Shown one piece after another: positions 5,404 to 12,664 of a stretch of 12,918 nt of DNA; position 1 is the stretch's first letter; the number at the start of each line of letters is the position of its first letter. The position numbers and the translations under genes are program-made. The notes below the pieces were generated by a model. That model was not told the origin of the DNA. It did no database searches and saw only the letters and a program-made list of their open reading frames with translations. This DNA is from Candidatus Iainarchaeum sp. (GTDB lineage Archaea; Iainarchaeota; Iainarchaeia; Iainarchaeales; DTGL01): NCBI GenBank assembly GCA_017608995.1, contig JAFCEU010000031.1, positions 1 to 12,918 of the forward strand, read 5' to 3'.

Positions 5404-7551
5404 ATGTTTGAACTTATTTTCATTCCTGCTGTTATTTGTGCTTTCGCACTGCTAAGCACACTGCTGTTCAACCGCTACTTAGCAAAGCACGATGCTGGCA
5501 GCGAAAAAATGAAGGAATTGCAAAAGCATATAAGAGAAGGCGCTTGGACTTTTATGTTCGAAGAAGCCCGCGTCTTTGCGGTAGTTACTGGAATAATCGC
5601 AGTAATATTGTGGCTGCTCTTTTATTGGGAGGTTGCTTCTGCCTTTTTGCTTGGAGCATTTCTCTCAATGAGTGCTGGTTTTATAGGCATGCATTCTGCC
5701 ACTTTTGCGAATGCTAGAGTGACAAATGCTGCACAGCACAGTGAAAAGAAGGCATTCAATATTGCGATTGCAGGTGGCGCAATAATGGGTTTGGCAGTTG
5801 CTGGCCTAGCTTTGGGTGGCTTAACATTACTTTTCTTGATCTTTAGAGAAGCTTTCAATCCCGCTACGCTCGCCATAGAATCAAAAGCCGTGCCGCTTGT
5901 AAGCAGTATTTTAGGTAGAGACATAAACTTCATAAAAGCGGCTTTGATTGTAAGCGCCTATTCGATGGGCGCTTCCTTAGTAGCTCTGTTTGATCGTGTC
6001 GGCGGCGGCATATTCACTAAGGCAGCAGATATGGCTGCTGACTTAGTTGGTAAGGCAGAAGTACACTTGCCAGAAGATGATCCGCGCAATCCAGCGTCAA
6101 TAGCAGACAATGTTGGTGATAATGTTGGTGATGTAGGCGGCCTAGGCGCTGACCTGCTTGAATCATTTGTAGGCTCGATAATCTCGGTAATAGTAATCTA
6201 TCTTTACGTTTATGTTGGAAGAAGCAATGCCAGTATAAGCGCTCTGCTTGAACAACTTGGTGCGCCTTTAGGACTTAGCATACAACAATACTGGTGGTTG
6301 CTCATAGTGCCTCTGCTTATAATTTCATTTGGCATAATCGCAACTCTTATAGCTTTATTCTATATGGTCGTTAGCAAAAGAGCTAAGAACTTGCAAGCAA
6401 CGTTAATGAATGGTACAAGGCTGAGCGCGATCTTAACTATGGTCTTTGCGTTTATTATAATATACCTCTCGCCAATGAACTTCAGTGTGTTTTGGTGCAT
6501 TTTAATAGGAGCGTTTGCTGGCATCGCAATAGGGTACATCGCTGAATATTATACCTCCTCTGCGTATAGGCCTGTTAAAAAGCTTGCAGAGGAAACTTCA
6601 GCAGGCGCAGCGATTGGCATAACCGGCGGCATGGCTTTGGGGATGCTCTCAACATTCATTCCCGGGCTTGTGGTTGCGATAGCAATCGTGGCAACGTACT
6701 GGTTAGCGGGGCTCTTCGGCATAGCATATGGTGCATTGGGAATGCTTTCGTTTGTGGGTATGACTGTTAGTGTCGACACCTATGGACCAATAGCTGATAA
6801 TGCAGGCGGTATAGCGCAAGGCGCTGGATTGCCTGAAAAGGTGAGGAAAATAACCGACCGCTTGGATGCCATAGGGAACACTACTGCAGCAGTAGGTAAA
6901 GGTTTTGCTATTGGCTCTGCTGCATTCTCCGCGCTAGCGCTTATCGTTGCATATATGTGGTCCGCTGCAGGCTCAGCAGGCGAAGTAACAATTCCTACAA
7001 TTGAAATGCTCAGCGCTAACCCAAAAATCGGCGCTACAGTTATTGCTGCGCTATTTTTAGGCGCTATGATCCCTTATGTATTCTCTGCTCTTTTAATCCA
7101 AGCGGTAAGTGATACCGCAAAGAAGATGGTTGAGGAAATAAAGAGGCAATTTAGGAAGTTTCCAGATATACTCAAAGGAAAACGCAAGCCGGATTATAAT
7201 AAGTGCATAGCAATAACCTCTATAACAATTATCCTGCCTCTCTTAGTTGGTTTTGCCCTTGGCAAATACGCATTGGCTGGCTTTCTTATAGGAGCATTGC
7301 TCTCATGCATGCAGCTTGCAATATATTGTGCAAACACTGGCGGCGCATTAGATAATGCAAAGAAGTACATTGAAGATGGCCATTATGGCGGCAAAGGAAG
7401 CGAAGCACATGTTGCATCTGTAATAGGCGACACAGTTGGTGATCCGCTTAAGGATACTGTTGGTCCTTCACTTGACATACTGGTAAAGCTGATGTCTGTA
7501 ATTGCAATACTATTTGCATCGTTGTTCCCTGCATATCCAATCTTCTTCTAA
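5404..7551 (+). CDS. hppA: Membrane-bound ion-translocating pyrophosphatase (K+-dependent type, probably Na+-pumping)
   Basis: A 715-aa polytopic membrane protein with about 16 hydrophobic segments, the standard size and layout of M-PPases. It couples PPi hydrolysis to export of Na+ or H+. All catalytic blocks are present: GGGIFTKAADMAADLVGKAE (200-219), EDDPRNPA (224-231), DNVGDNVGDVGGLGADLLES (235-254), YYTSSAYRP (382-390), VDTYGPIADNAGG (456-468) and IGDTVGDPLKDT (674-685). GNTTAAVGKG (491-500) has Ala where K+-independent H+-PPases have Lys, so the enzyme should need K+. The gate Glu sits in LLES (Glu253) as in Na+-PPases such as that of Thermotoga, not one helical turn further on as in plant H+-PPases. 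This favours Na+ transport but does not prove it. The ATG at 5404 is preferred over an in-frame TTG at 5395 because GGAG directly abuts the TTG. It may recover energy from PPi in a fermentative cell. Confidence 0.97.
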   Translation: MFELIFIPAVICAFALLSTLLFNRYLAKHDAGSEKMKELQKHIREGAWTFMFEEARVFAVVTGIIAVILWLLFYWEVASAFLLGAFLSMSAGFIGMHSATFANARVTNAAQHSEKKAFNIAIAGGAIMGLAVAGLALGGLTLLFLIFREAFNPATLAIESKAVPLVSSILGRDINFIKAALIVSAYSMGASLVALFDRVGGGIFTKAADMAADLVGKAEVHLPEDDPRNPASIADNVGDNVGDVGGLGADLLESFVGSIISVIVIYLYVYVGRSNASISALLEQLGAPLGLSIQQYWWLLIVPLLIISFGIIATLIALFYMVVSKRAKNLQATLMNGTRLSAILTMVFAFIIIYLSPMNFSVFWCILIGAFAGIAIGYIAEYYTSSAYRPVKKLAEETSAGAAIGITGGMALGMLSTFIPGLVVAIAIVATYWLAGLFGIAYGALGMLSFVGMTVSVDTYGPIADNAGGIAQGAGLPEKVRKITDRLDAIGNTTAAVGKGFAIGSAAFSALALIVAYMWSAAGSAGEVTIPTIEMLSANPKIGATVIAALFLGAMIPYVFSALLIQAVSDTAKKMVEEIKRQFRKFPDILKGKRKPDYNKCIAITSITIILPLLVGFALGKYALAGFLIGALLSCMQLAIYCANTGGALDNAKKYIEDGHYGGKGSEAHVASVIGDTVGDPLKDTVGPSLDILVKLMSVIAILFASLFPAYPIFF

Positions 7552-7570
7552 ATGCTTGCTAAATAAGAAA

Positions 7571-7608
7571 GATTTTTAAGGATTTGAAGGCTTATTGTTT
7601 TTGGTGAT
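7571..7608 (+). promoter_or_regulatory. TATA-like element and Shine-Dalgarno before MBL gene
   Basis: GATTTTTAAGG (7571-7581) resembles an archaeal TATA box and predicts transcription start near 7602. GGTGAT (7603-7608), which matches the complement of the 16S rRNA 3' end, lies just ahead of the ATG at 7612. Together they suggest a separate promoter for the MBL hydrolase and Orc1/Cdc6-like pair. Confidence 0.4.
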
Positions 7609-7611
7609 GCT

Positions 7612-8235
7612 ATGGAAATAGATGGCTTACAGTTAGTTTGGCTTGGGCATGCGGGCTTCAAAATAAAGGACAATGGCTTAGTTATCTATATAGACCCTTT
7701 CCAAATAGAGGCTGATGAAAAAGCGGATATAATATTAATCACACACGACCACTACGATCATTGCTCGCCCAAGGATATAGAAAAAATCGCAAAGGAAGAT
7801 ACAATAATCGTCTGTAATGAGGCATGCGCGAAGAAGCTTAGCAGAGAAGCGAAAATTATAAAAGAAAATGAAAGCACTGAGGTGCTTGGAGTGATAATAA
7901 AAGCTGTGCCCGCATACAACACAAACAAAGAATTCCATCCAAAGGGTTATGGTTTGGGCTTTGTTATTGAGCTTGGGGGAAAGCGCATCTATCATGCAGG
8001 CGACACCGATTTTATACCAGAAATGAAGAATTTGCAAAATATAGATATTGCATTGCTGCCTGTAGGGGGCACTTATACAATGAATGCTGAACAAGCGGTT
8101 GAAGCAGCTGAACTTATAAAACCGAAGATTGCAATACCTATGCATTATGGCTCAATTGTTGGCAGTGCTAATGATGCAGAAACGTTTAAGGAGCTTTATT
8201 CCGGAAGAGCATATATACTCAAAAAAGGCGAGTAG
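7612..8235 (+). CDS. MBL-fold metal-dependent hydrolase (UlaG/UPF0173-like)
   Basis: A 207-aa single-domain metallo-beta-lactamase-fold protein, probably cytosolic. The metal-binding set is complete: THDHYDH (44-50; His45, His47, Asp49, His50), HAGDTD (128-133, with bridging Asp131) and PMHYG (176-180, His178). WLGHAGF (10-16) and IDPF (27-30) are the usual N-terminal strands, and EFHPKGYGLGFVI (107-119) the family loop with an extra His. Relatives include UlaG (ascorbate lactone hydrolase) and the broad UPF0173 group, so the natural substrate cannot be assigned. The length is typical. GGTGAT lies 3 nt before the ATG. The Orc1/Cdc6-like gene begins 8 nt after the stop, so the two are probably one transcript; no functional link is known. 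Confidence 0.88.
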   Translation: MEIDGLQLVWLGHAGFKIKDNGLVIYIDPFQIEADEKADIILITHDHYDHCSPKDIEKIAKEDTIIVCNEACAKKLSREAKIIKENESTEVLGVIIKAVPAYNTNKEFHPKGYGLGFVIELGGKRIYHAGDTDFIPEMKNLQNIDIALLPVGGTYTMNAEQAVEAAELIKPKIAIPMHYGSIVGSANDAETFKELYSGRAYILKKGE

Positions 8236-8243
8236 GTAGGGAA

Positions 8244-9023
8244 ATGAAATTAGGACCTTTGGGAAGTGACGAAACAATATTTTCCAACATCGATTCTCTA
8301 AACCCGGATTTTGTACCAAAGCTTCTGCCCTATAGAGAAAATGAACAGAAAGAGATAGCAAACTCTTTAGAGCCCTTGCTTAAAGGCATATCTGGTAGAA
8401 ATCTTTTTATTTACGGGAAAGCAGGTATTGGGAAGACGCATGTGGTAAAGCGTGTACTTGAAGACTTAAACGAGTTTGGTCTGCCAGGCATTTTTGTTAA
8501 CTGTTGGGTTCATTCCGAAAGCAATGCAATAATTGGATCTATAGCAAAGCAGCTTGGTATTATTGCTGAACCAAGCATAGAAAGGATAAAGAATAGGCTT
8601 AGTGGCAGTGCGATTGTTTTTGCGTTTGATGAAATCGATCAAGCAAAAGAGTTAAATTTTCTGTATGCAATACTTGAAGAGATAAACATGGCGGGGATAA
8701 TATTAATATCAAATAAACCAGAATTTATTGCAACCCTCGATGAAAGAATAAGGTCGCGATTGCAGCCACAGATGATAGAGTTCAGGAACTACAAGCCAGA
8801 AGAGATGAGGGGAATATTAAAGGAGAGACGCAAATATGCGTTCTATGAAGAAACATGGAGTGAAGAAGCTATAAAGCTACTTGAAGAAAAGACCATTGAA
8901 AAAGCAGATATTAGATTTGGACTTATTCTTATGAGAAACGCTGGCTTAAATGCAGAACAAGATGCAAGCAGGATTGTCTTGAAAAAGCATGTTGAACAAG
9001 CTTTGGAAAAGCTACAAAGCTAG
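8244..9023 (+). CDS. Orc1/Cdc6-like AAA+ ATPase lacking the C-terminal winged helix
   Basis: A 259-aa AAA+ protein of the Orc1/Cdc6 type. Seen in order: LLPYRENEQKEIANSL (27-42, the family's P-x-R-x-x-E entry), Walker A GKAGIGKT (58-65), Walker B IVFAFDEID (124-132, Asp129-Glu130), sensor 1 Asn157 in ILISN, the DERIRSRL segment (166-173) with candidate arginine finger, and the lid domain with sensor 2 Arg224 in ADIRFGLILMRNAG (221-234). The protein ends with that lid, at HVEQALEKLQS. Typical archaeal Orc1/Cdc6 proteins are about 370-420 aa and carry a winged-helix domain that binds origin repeats; it is missing here, with no frameshifted remnant before the next gene 3 nt away. It may be a minimal initiator, a regulator, or another clamp-loader-clade ATPase. 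The start ATG follows GTAGGG, 8 nt after the MBL gene. Confidence 0.78.
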   Translation: MKLGPLGSDETIFSNIDSLNPDFVPKLLPYRENEQKEIANSLEPLLKGISGRNLFIYGKAGIGKTHVVKRVLEDLNEFGLPGIFVNCWVHSESNAIIGSIAKQLGIIAEPSIERIKNRLSGSAIVFAFDEIDQAKELNFLYAILEEINMAGIILISNKPEFIATLDERIRSRLQPQMIEFRNYKPEEMRGILKERRKYAFYEETWSEEAIKLLEEKTIEKADIRFGLILMRNAGLNAEQDASRIVLKKHVEQALEKLQS

Positions 9024-9026
9024 CGA

Positions 9027-9698
9027 TTATTTCTTGAACCTCTTCTTAATATTATATGCTAAAATTAGTACTATTACAAGCAGTAAGCCAAACAAAATGT
9101 AATTTGTTGCGCTTGCGCCTCTTGCTTCTGTTTTACTGCTGCTCTGCTGTTCACAATCGGGGTCTATGCCGAGCAAGCAATCCGGATCACACATATCATC
9201 AGCATCTGGAACGCAAAAACCATCGCTTGCGGAGCAATCGCTACAGGAGAGTGAGTTTTCGTGCTCTTCGCAAGTGCCGTTATAATTGCATAAATTAATC
9301 TTTTTTTCGAGAATGGTTTTATCATATTTCTTTATTCTAAAATAAGAAGCACCATTGAAAAAGGGGAAAACTACGTAAAGTACCTCATAAGTTGAGGTTT
9401 CCTTGATCAAGTCTTTGCTCTGTTCAAGAGGCCAGCCGTATGGAATTCCTAAAGAATGAAAAACAACATTGGCATTTATTTTATATAAAAGATTTTTCTT
9501 TTCATCCAAAAGTTCAAAAGAATAATCGCCAGCTTCACTGGGTGTTATAAAATCTTTGGTAGCAAAATAGTTCTCAAGTGTTGCATTTGAATCTTTTGTG
9601 ATGCTAACCACAAAAAGAATAGCTTTTTCAGGAGTCGCAGCATTAACAATGGAGAAAAACATAAGGAAAAATAATACAAGCACGGTTCCCCTCAGCAA
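9027..9698 (-). CDS. Secreted, C-terminally membrane-anchored Cys-rich protein
   Basis: A 223-aa predicted type I surface protein of unknown function. Residues 1-20 form a signal peptide (arginine then a long hydrophobic run ending SIVNA), 21-135 an all-beta-looking ectodomain with one N-glycosylation-type NAT site, 137-182 a Cys-rich module, and 200-216 a membrane helix followed by the basic tail KKRFKK. The module holds eight cysteines in two units, CNYNGTCEEHENSLSCSDC and a DGxC...MCDPDC...DPDC unit rich in Asp. This pattern is frequent in secreted archaeal proteins and may bind Ca2+ or form disulfides (inference). All start choices are non-ATG unless the signal peptide is cut. TTG at 9698 is preferred because GGGGTG (9711-9706) lies 7 nt ahead; TTG at 9704 lies only 1 nt from it. 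The start overlaps the upstream gene's stop region, indicating translational coupling. Confidence 0.72.
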   Translation of the reverse strand: MLRGTVLVLFFLMFFSIVNAATPEKAILFVVSITKDSNATLENYFATKDFITPSEAGDYSFELLDEKKNLLYKINANVVFHSLGIPYGWPLEQSKDLIKETSTYEVLYVVFPFFNGASYFRIKKYDKTILEKKINLCNYNGTCEEHENSLSCSDCSASDGFCVPDADDMCDPDCLLGIDPDCEQQSSSKTEARGASATNYILFGLLLVIVLILAYNIKKRFKK

Positions 9699-12664
9699 GG
9701 CCAAGCACCCCTTATCGCGCTTTTCTCAAAGCAGTCAAATGCCTGCGGAACAGTTTGAGGAAGCGCTGCTCCCATCAGGCTCCTACCAATAGTTGAACCG
9801 AATGGTATTTTGCGCCCATAGCAATCAACGCGCTCGGTGGGAAATTCTGGACAGCTTGTAAATAGGGACCCATATTCGTTGCAGTGGGTCGTACCATCTG
9901 GGTAAAAATTTTTGCATCCGCCTGGCAACTTAGCATTTTCAGATTCGTAGGCAACTTTTGAATACTGATCACATAAGCCGAAAGAGTGGCCCAGCTCGTG
10001 AGCTGCGGCCCTAAAATCCAAACCTGAAAGCATAACGGAGTCTAGCAGAGAGAGCCCTTCAGCCCTTATGCAACACTTAGTTCCTTTCATATAGCCCCCA
10101 GATGCTTTACACTCGGATTGAGATATGGAAACAGGCATATGTATATCGGAATCTGTAAATAAAACAACCCGATAGTTACCACTATTTATAGGGATTCCTA
10201 TAACAGAGCTCACACATTGCAATACGTTTGCCTGAATTGTTCTGAATTGCGAAGGAGGCATACAATTGTAATTTTGATTAAGGACAATTCTACAGGAATT
10301 ATTGCTCGAAGCTTTCTGCAGGAGCTCAGAAGGTTTGATTATAATCCTGGAAACTTCATTAGGGCATGTAAAATCAGAACTATTTAAAAAGAAGCCAAAG
10401 GCAGAATTTGCAAGACTTTCAAATGCGGAGTCATCCGAGTGCCAGCCGGATGGAACAGCAATTAACACATATTTCCTAAAAATGTTGCTTTGCACTGTAC
10501 TCTGCTGAAAGCCATAATACTGTGGATATCGCTTAGCCAGCCAGGGAGGCGCATATTGCGCGGCTATTGTTTCTTTTGCGCCCTTGAAATCCTTCCAGAG
10601 CTCACGCCAATGACAAACCCAGCGTTTCACATCATTTATATACTTAACATCCGCCGGTATTGGAGAATCATGGCCCGAATGATATTTTGGCACGATTTCA
10701 TCAACTGTTGTTTTGCCACCTGCAACATAATTGCTTGAGTTTGCGATCAACCAAAACCAGTGCCTTACTGAATCTGCCCAAGTGGGATAAGCGCAAAATT
10801 CACCGTCGCGCCAACCATTGAAGCGCTCGCACTGTCCAGGCCTATATTTTATGTTGCCCATGCTGCGTCTCCATCTTGGTTTGCAGTCACTACTACCTGG
10901 ACATATGCCAAAATTAGATTCGCGCCTAAAAAATGCAATAGCGATGAGGGGATCTATATTATACTTAAGCGCTTCTTCAACAAACACATTGCCCAAACCA
11001 AGAGCTGGAGTTCCTCTACCTGAAAACCTATTATCTGATCTAAATTCCCATCTGCCTATTATTTGATTTATGAAGCTAGCCATCAACTTTTGAATTTGTG
11101 GATCTGAAAGAGTTGGGTCATGGAGAAATATTGACATCGGGTGTTCAGCGCAGCTTTCTTCGTTCTCATACCATTTACCACAGCACACTATATCCCTACC
11201 ATAATGTTCGGTTCCACCCATAGAATATCTTTGGTTCGGATTTAAGCCAGGGCATCTGCCCACATTGCCGCCAGACTCCATAATACAGCTTTGCTCGGGC
11301 TTACATATAAATGCATCAAAGCGCCCTGAATAGCTACCTATACAAAGTGTCGGAGAAAGCTCCACCGCATAGCTTTGCAAAAGCTCGGGGCTTGTAAAAT
11401 AACCTTTATTCCAAAAAAGCACAATACCATTATCATCTGCATAAACACAAACCTTTTGTTCCTTAATCTCATCAATTATTTTCTTAAAAGAGAAATCGGT
11501 TAAGGAAGGCGCGCGCAAAACATTGCCGCCTGCGCTAAACCACTTGTTTGGTTGCAAATAAAGCTCTTGAGTTTCACTACCCATGCCATTATAGAACTCG
11601 GCATTGATTCTAAGCTCATTGCTCGAACAACTAAAACCCAATTCTGCGCTTTCAGGCCAGAACGAAATGGAAAACAAACTATTCTTGTTTGAATCTAATT
11701 TTGCTAACGTTGCTCTATCAAACCACCCGGAGCAAATATCCGGAAAGGCTCCTGAAATAAGCTCATCTTTCAAAGCTTTAGATTTAAGAGAATCGTGCCA
11801 TGCAAAAACATAATTTCCATTATAATAGTCAGCTTCGCGAAGGGTCTCATCAGGCTTTATGAATCCATAAAAAAGAGAAAAACCTGCATTAGAGTCTATC
11901 TTAAGTAGTGCAGGTACTGAGCGCGCATATTTCAATCTAAACGTTGCATCGGATTCTTTGGCAATTGCTAACACAATGCCGGAGCGAGTATCTGCAAAAC
12001 GTTCTGGGAATTCAATGCTTAGAAGTGCGATTCCGCCGCTAATATCTTTCTTTATAGATTCGCTCAAGAGTCCTTCATCATAATTGAAGTAAATCGGCTT
12101 ATAGTCGCTTAGCCAGCGCAATGCTAAACCATAGTTTTCCCTATTAATCTCACTATTAAAGTCACCAATTGCGCCATCAAATGGGAGCTGTAAAAAAGGG
12201 TTTTTATCGTAGCTTGTGCCTATCTCGCTAAGCTCAGCAATTTTCTTCAGAGATACTGAAACTTTGCCCGCTTCGCTCACTACTAAATTTACATCATAAA
12301 GGCCGCTTTTCAATACGTTGCCTATGAAATTCCAATCGTTAATATTAATATCTTGTAGATACAGCGAATATTCTCTCTGAAAATCTCTTAAGAATGCTTT
12401 GCTATAATTGTCCCTTATAAGAAAAGCAAATTGAGCTGCATCGCAAAAATGTGCTTTGCCAGGAATCGAGCATTCATCAGCATTTATGTCCTCGAAGCGC
12501 CATGTGAACAAAAGCCTATCAAAGCCATAATCATAAACAACTTTAGAGCCTGTATTGCATTGTTCTGTTGTATAGGAATAAACAGGATATTGCGTACCTG
12601 CAGATGCGGAACCGAACAATGCGAAAAAAATAACAATTAAAGCAAAATAGCCTAAGCATTTCAA
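9692..12664 (-). CDS. Large secreted protein: lysozyme/glucosaminidase-like domain fused to metzincin-type protease
   Basis: A 990-aa predicted extracellular protein. Residues 1-22 are a signal peptide (ending GSASA). Residues 23-450 have no domain I recognise. Residues 454-505 are a Cys-rich segment (C454, C460, C471, C494, C495, C505). Residues about 525-690 resemble a lysozyme-like endo-beta-N-acetylglucosaminidase: EEALKYNIDPLIAIAFFRRE (563-582) with candidate catalytic Glu582, then SMGNIKY (601-607), AYPTWADSVRHW (625-636), TTVDEIVPKY (652-661) and a WVCHWRE end. Residues about 728-990 look like a zinc protease with HELGHSFGLCD (889-899: His889, Glu890, His893, Asp899) and a candidate Met-turn SLMG (963-966, Met964), the metzincin arrangement with Asp as third ligand. 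There is no C-terminal membrane helix. The TTG start overlaps the scpB stop (TTGA), with AGGTGA 7 nt ahead; no other start preserves the signal peptide. Probable partner of the downstream anchored protein. Confidence 0.75.
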   Translation of the reverse strand: MKCLGYFALIVIFFALFGSASAGTQYPVYSYTTEQCNTGSKVVYDYGFDRLLFTWRFEDINADECSIPGKAHFCDAAQFAFLIRDNYSKAFLRDFQREYSLYLQDININDWNFIGNVLKSGLYDVNLVVSEAGKVSVSLKKIAELSEIGTSYDKNPFLQLPFDGAIGDFNSEINRENYGLALRWLSDYKPIYFNYDEGLLSESIKKDISGGIALLSIEFPERFADTRSGIVLAIAKESDATFRLKYARSVPALLKIDSNAGFSLFYGFIKPDETLREADYYNGNYVFAWHDSLKSKALKDELISGAFPDICSGWFDRATLAKLDSNKNSLFSISFWPESAELGFSCSSNELRINAEFYNGMGSETQELYLQPNKWFSAGGNVLRAPSLTDFSFKKIIDEIKEQKVCVYADDNGIVLFWNKGYFTSPELLQSYAVELSPTLCIGSYSGRFDAFICKPEQSCIMESGGNVGRCPGLNPNQRYSMGGTEHYGRDIVCCGKWYENEESCAEHPMSIFLHDPTLSDPQIQKLMASFINQIIGRWEFRSDNRFSGRGTPALGLGNVFVEEALKYNIDPLIAIAFFRRESNFGICPGSSDCKPRWRRSMGNIKYRPGQCERFNGWRDGEFCAYPTWADSVRHWFWLIANSSNYVAGGKTTVDEIVPKYHSGHDSPIPADVKYINDVKRWVCHWRELWKDFKGAKETIAAQYAPPWLAKRYPQYYGFQQSTVQSNIFRKYVLIAVPSGWHSDDSAFESLANSAFGFFLNSSDFTCPNEVSRIIIKPSELLQKASSNNSCRIVLNQNYNCMPPSQFRTIQANVLQCVSSVIGIPINSGNYRVVLFTDSDIHMPVSISQSECKASGGYMKGTKCCIRAEGLSLLDSVMLSGLDFRAAAHELGHSFGLCDQYSKVAYESENAKLPGGCKNFYPDGTTHCNEYGSLFTSCPEFPTERVDCYGRKIPFGSTIGRSLMGAALPQTVPQAFDCFEKSAIRGAWPC
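9706..9711 (-). promoter_or_regulatory. Shine-Dalgarno GGGGTG before the anchored-protein gene
   Basis: GGGGTG (9711-9706) lies inside the end of the 990-aa gene, 7 nt before TTG at 9698. It repeats the arrangement seen at the scpB junction. Confidence 0.5.

Noticed and set aside
5385..5411. Eight-codon open frame (ATG...TGA) overlapping the start of hppA
   Set aside because: Too short to support as a gene or regulatory leader peptide; no repeated codons or Shine-Dalgarno of its own.
9024..9026. Replication origin next to the Orc1/Cdc6-like gene
   Set aside because: No intergenic space exists on either side (8 nt and 3 nt) and no repeated origin-box-like sequence was seen nearby.
10490..11066. 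Plus-strand open frames opposite the 990-aa secreted protein
   Set aside because: Shadows of the conserved glycosidase-like region on the other strand; no Shine-Dalgarno or recognisable domain.
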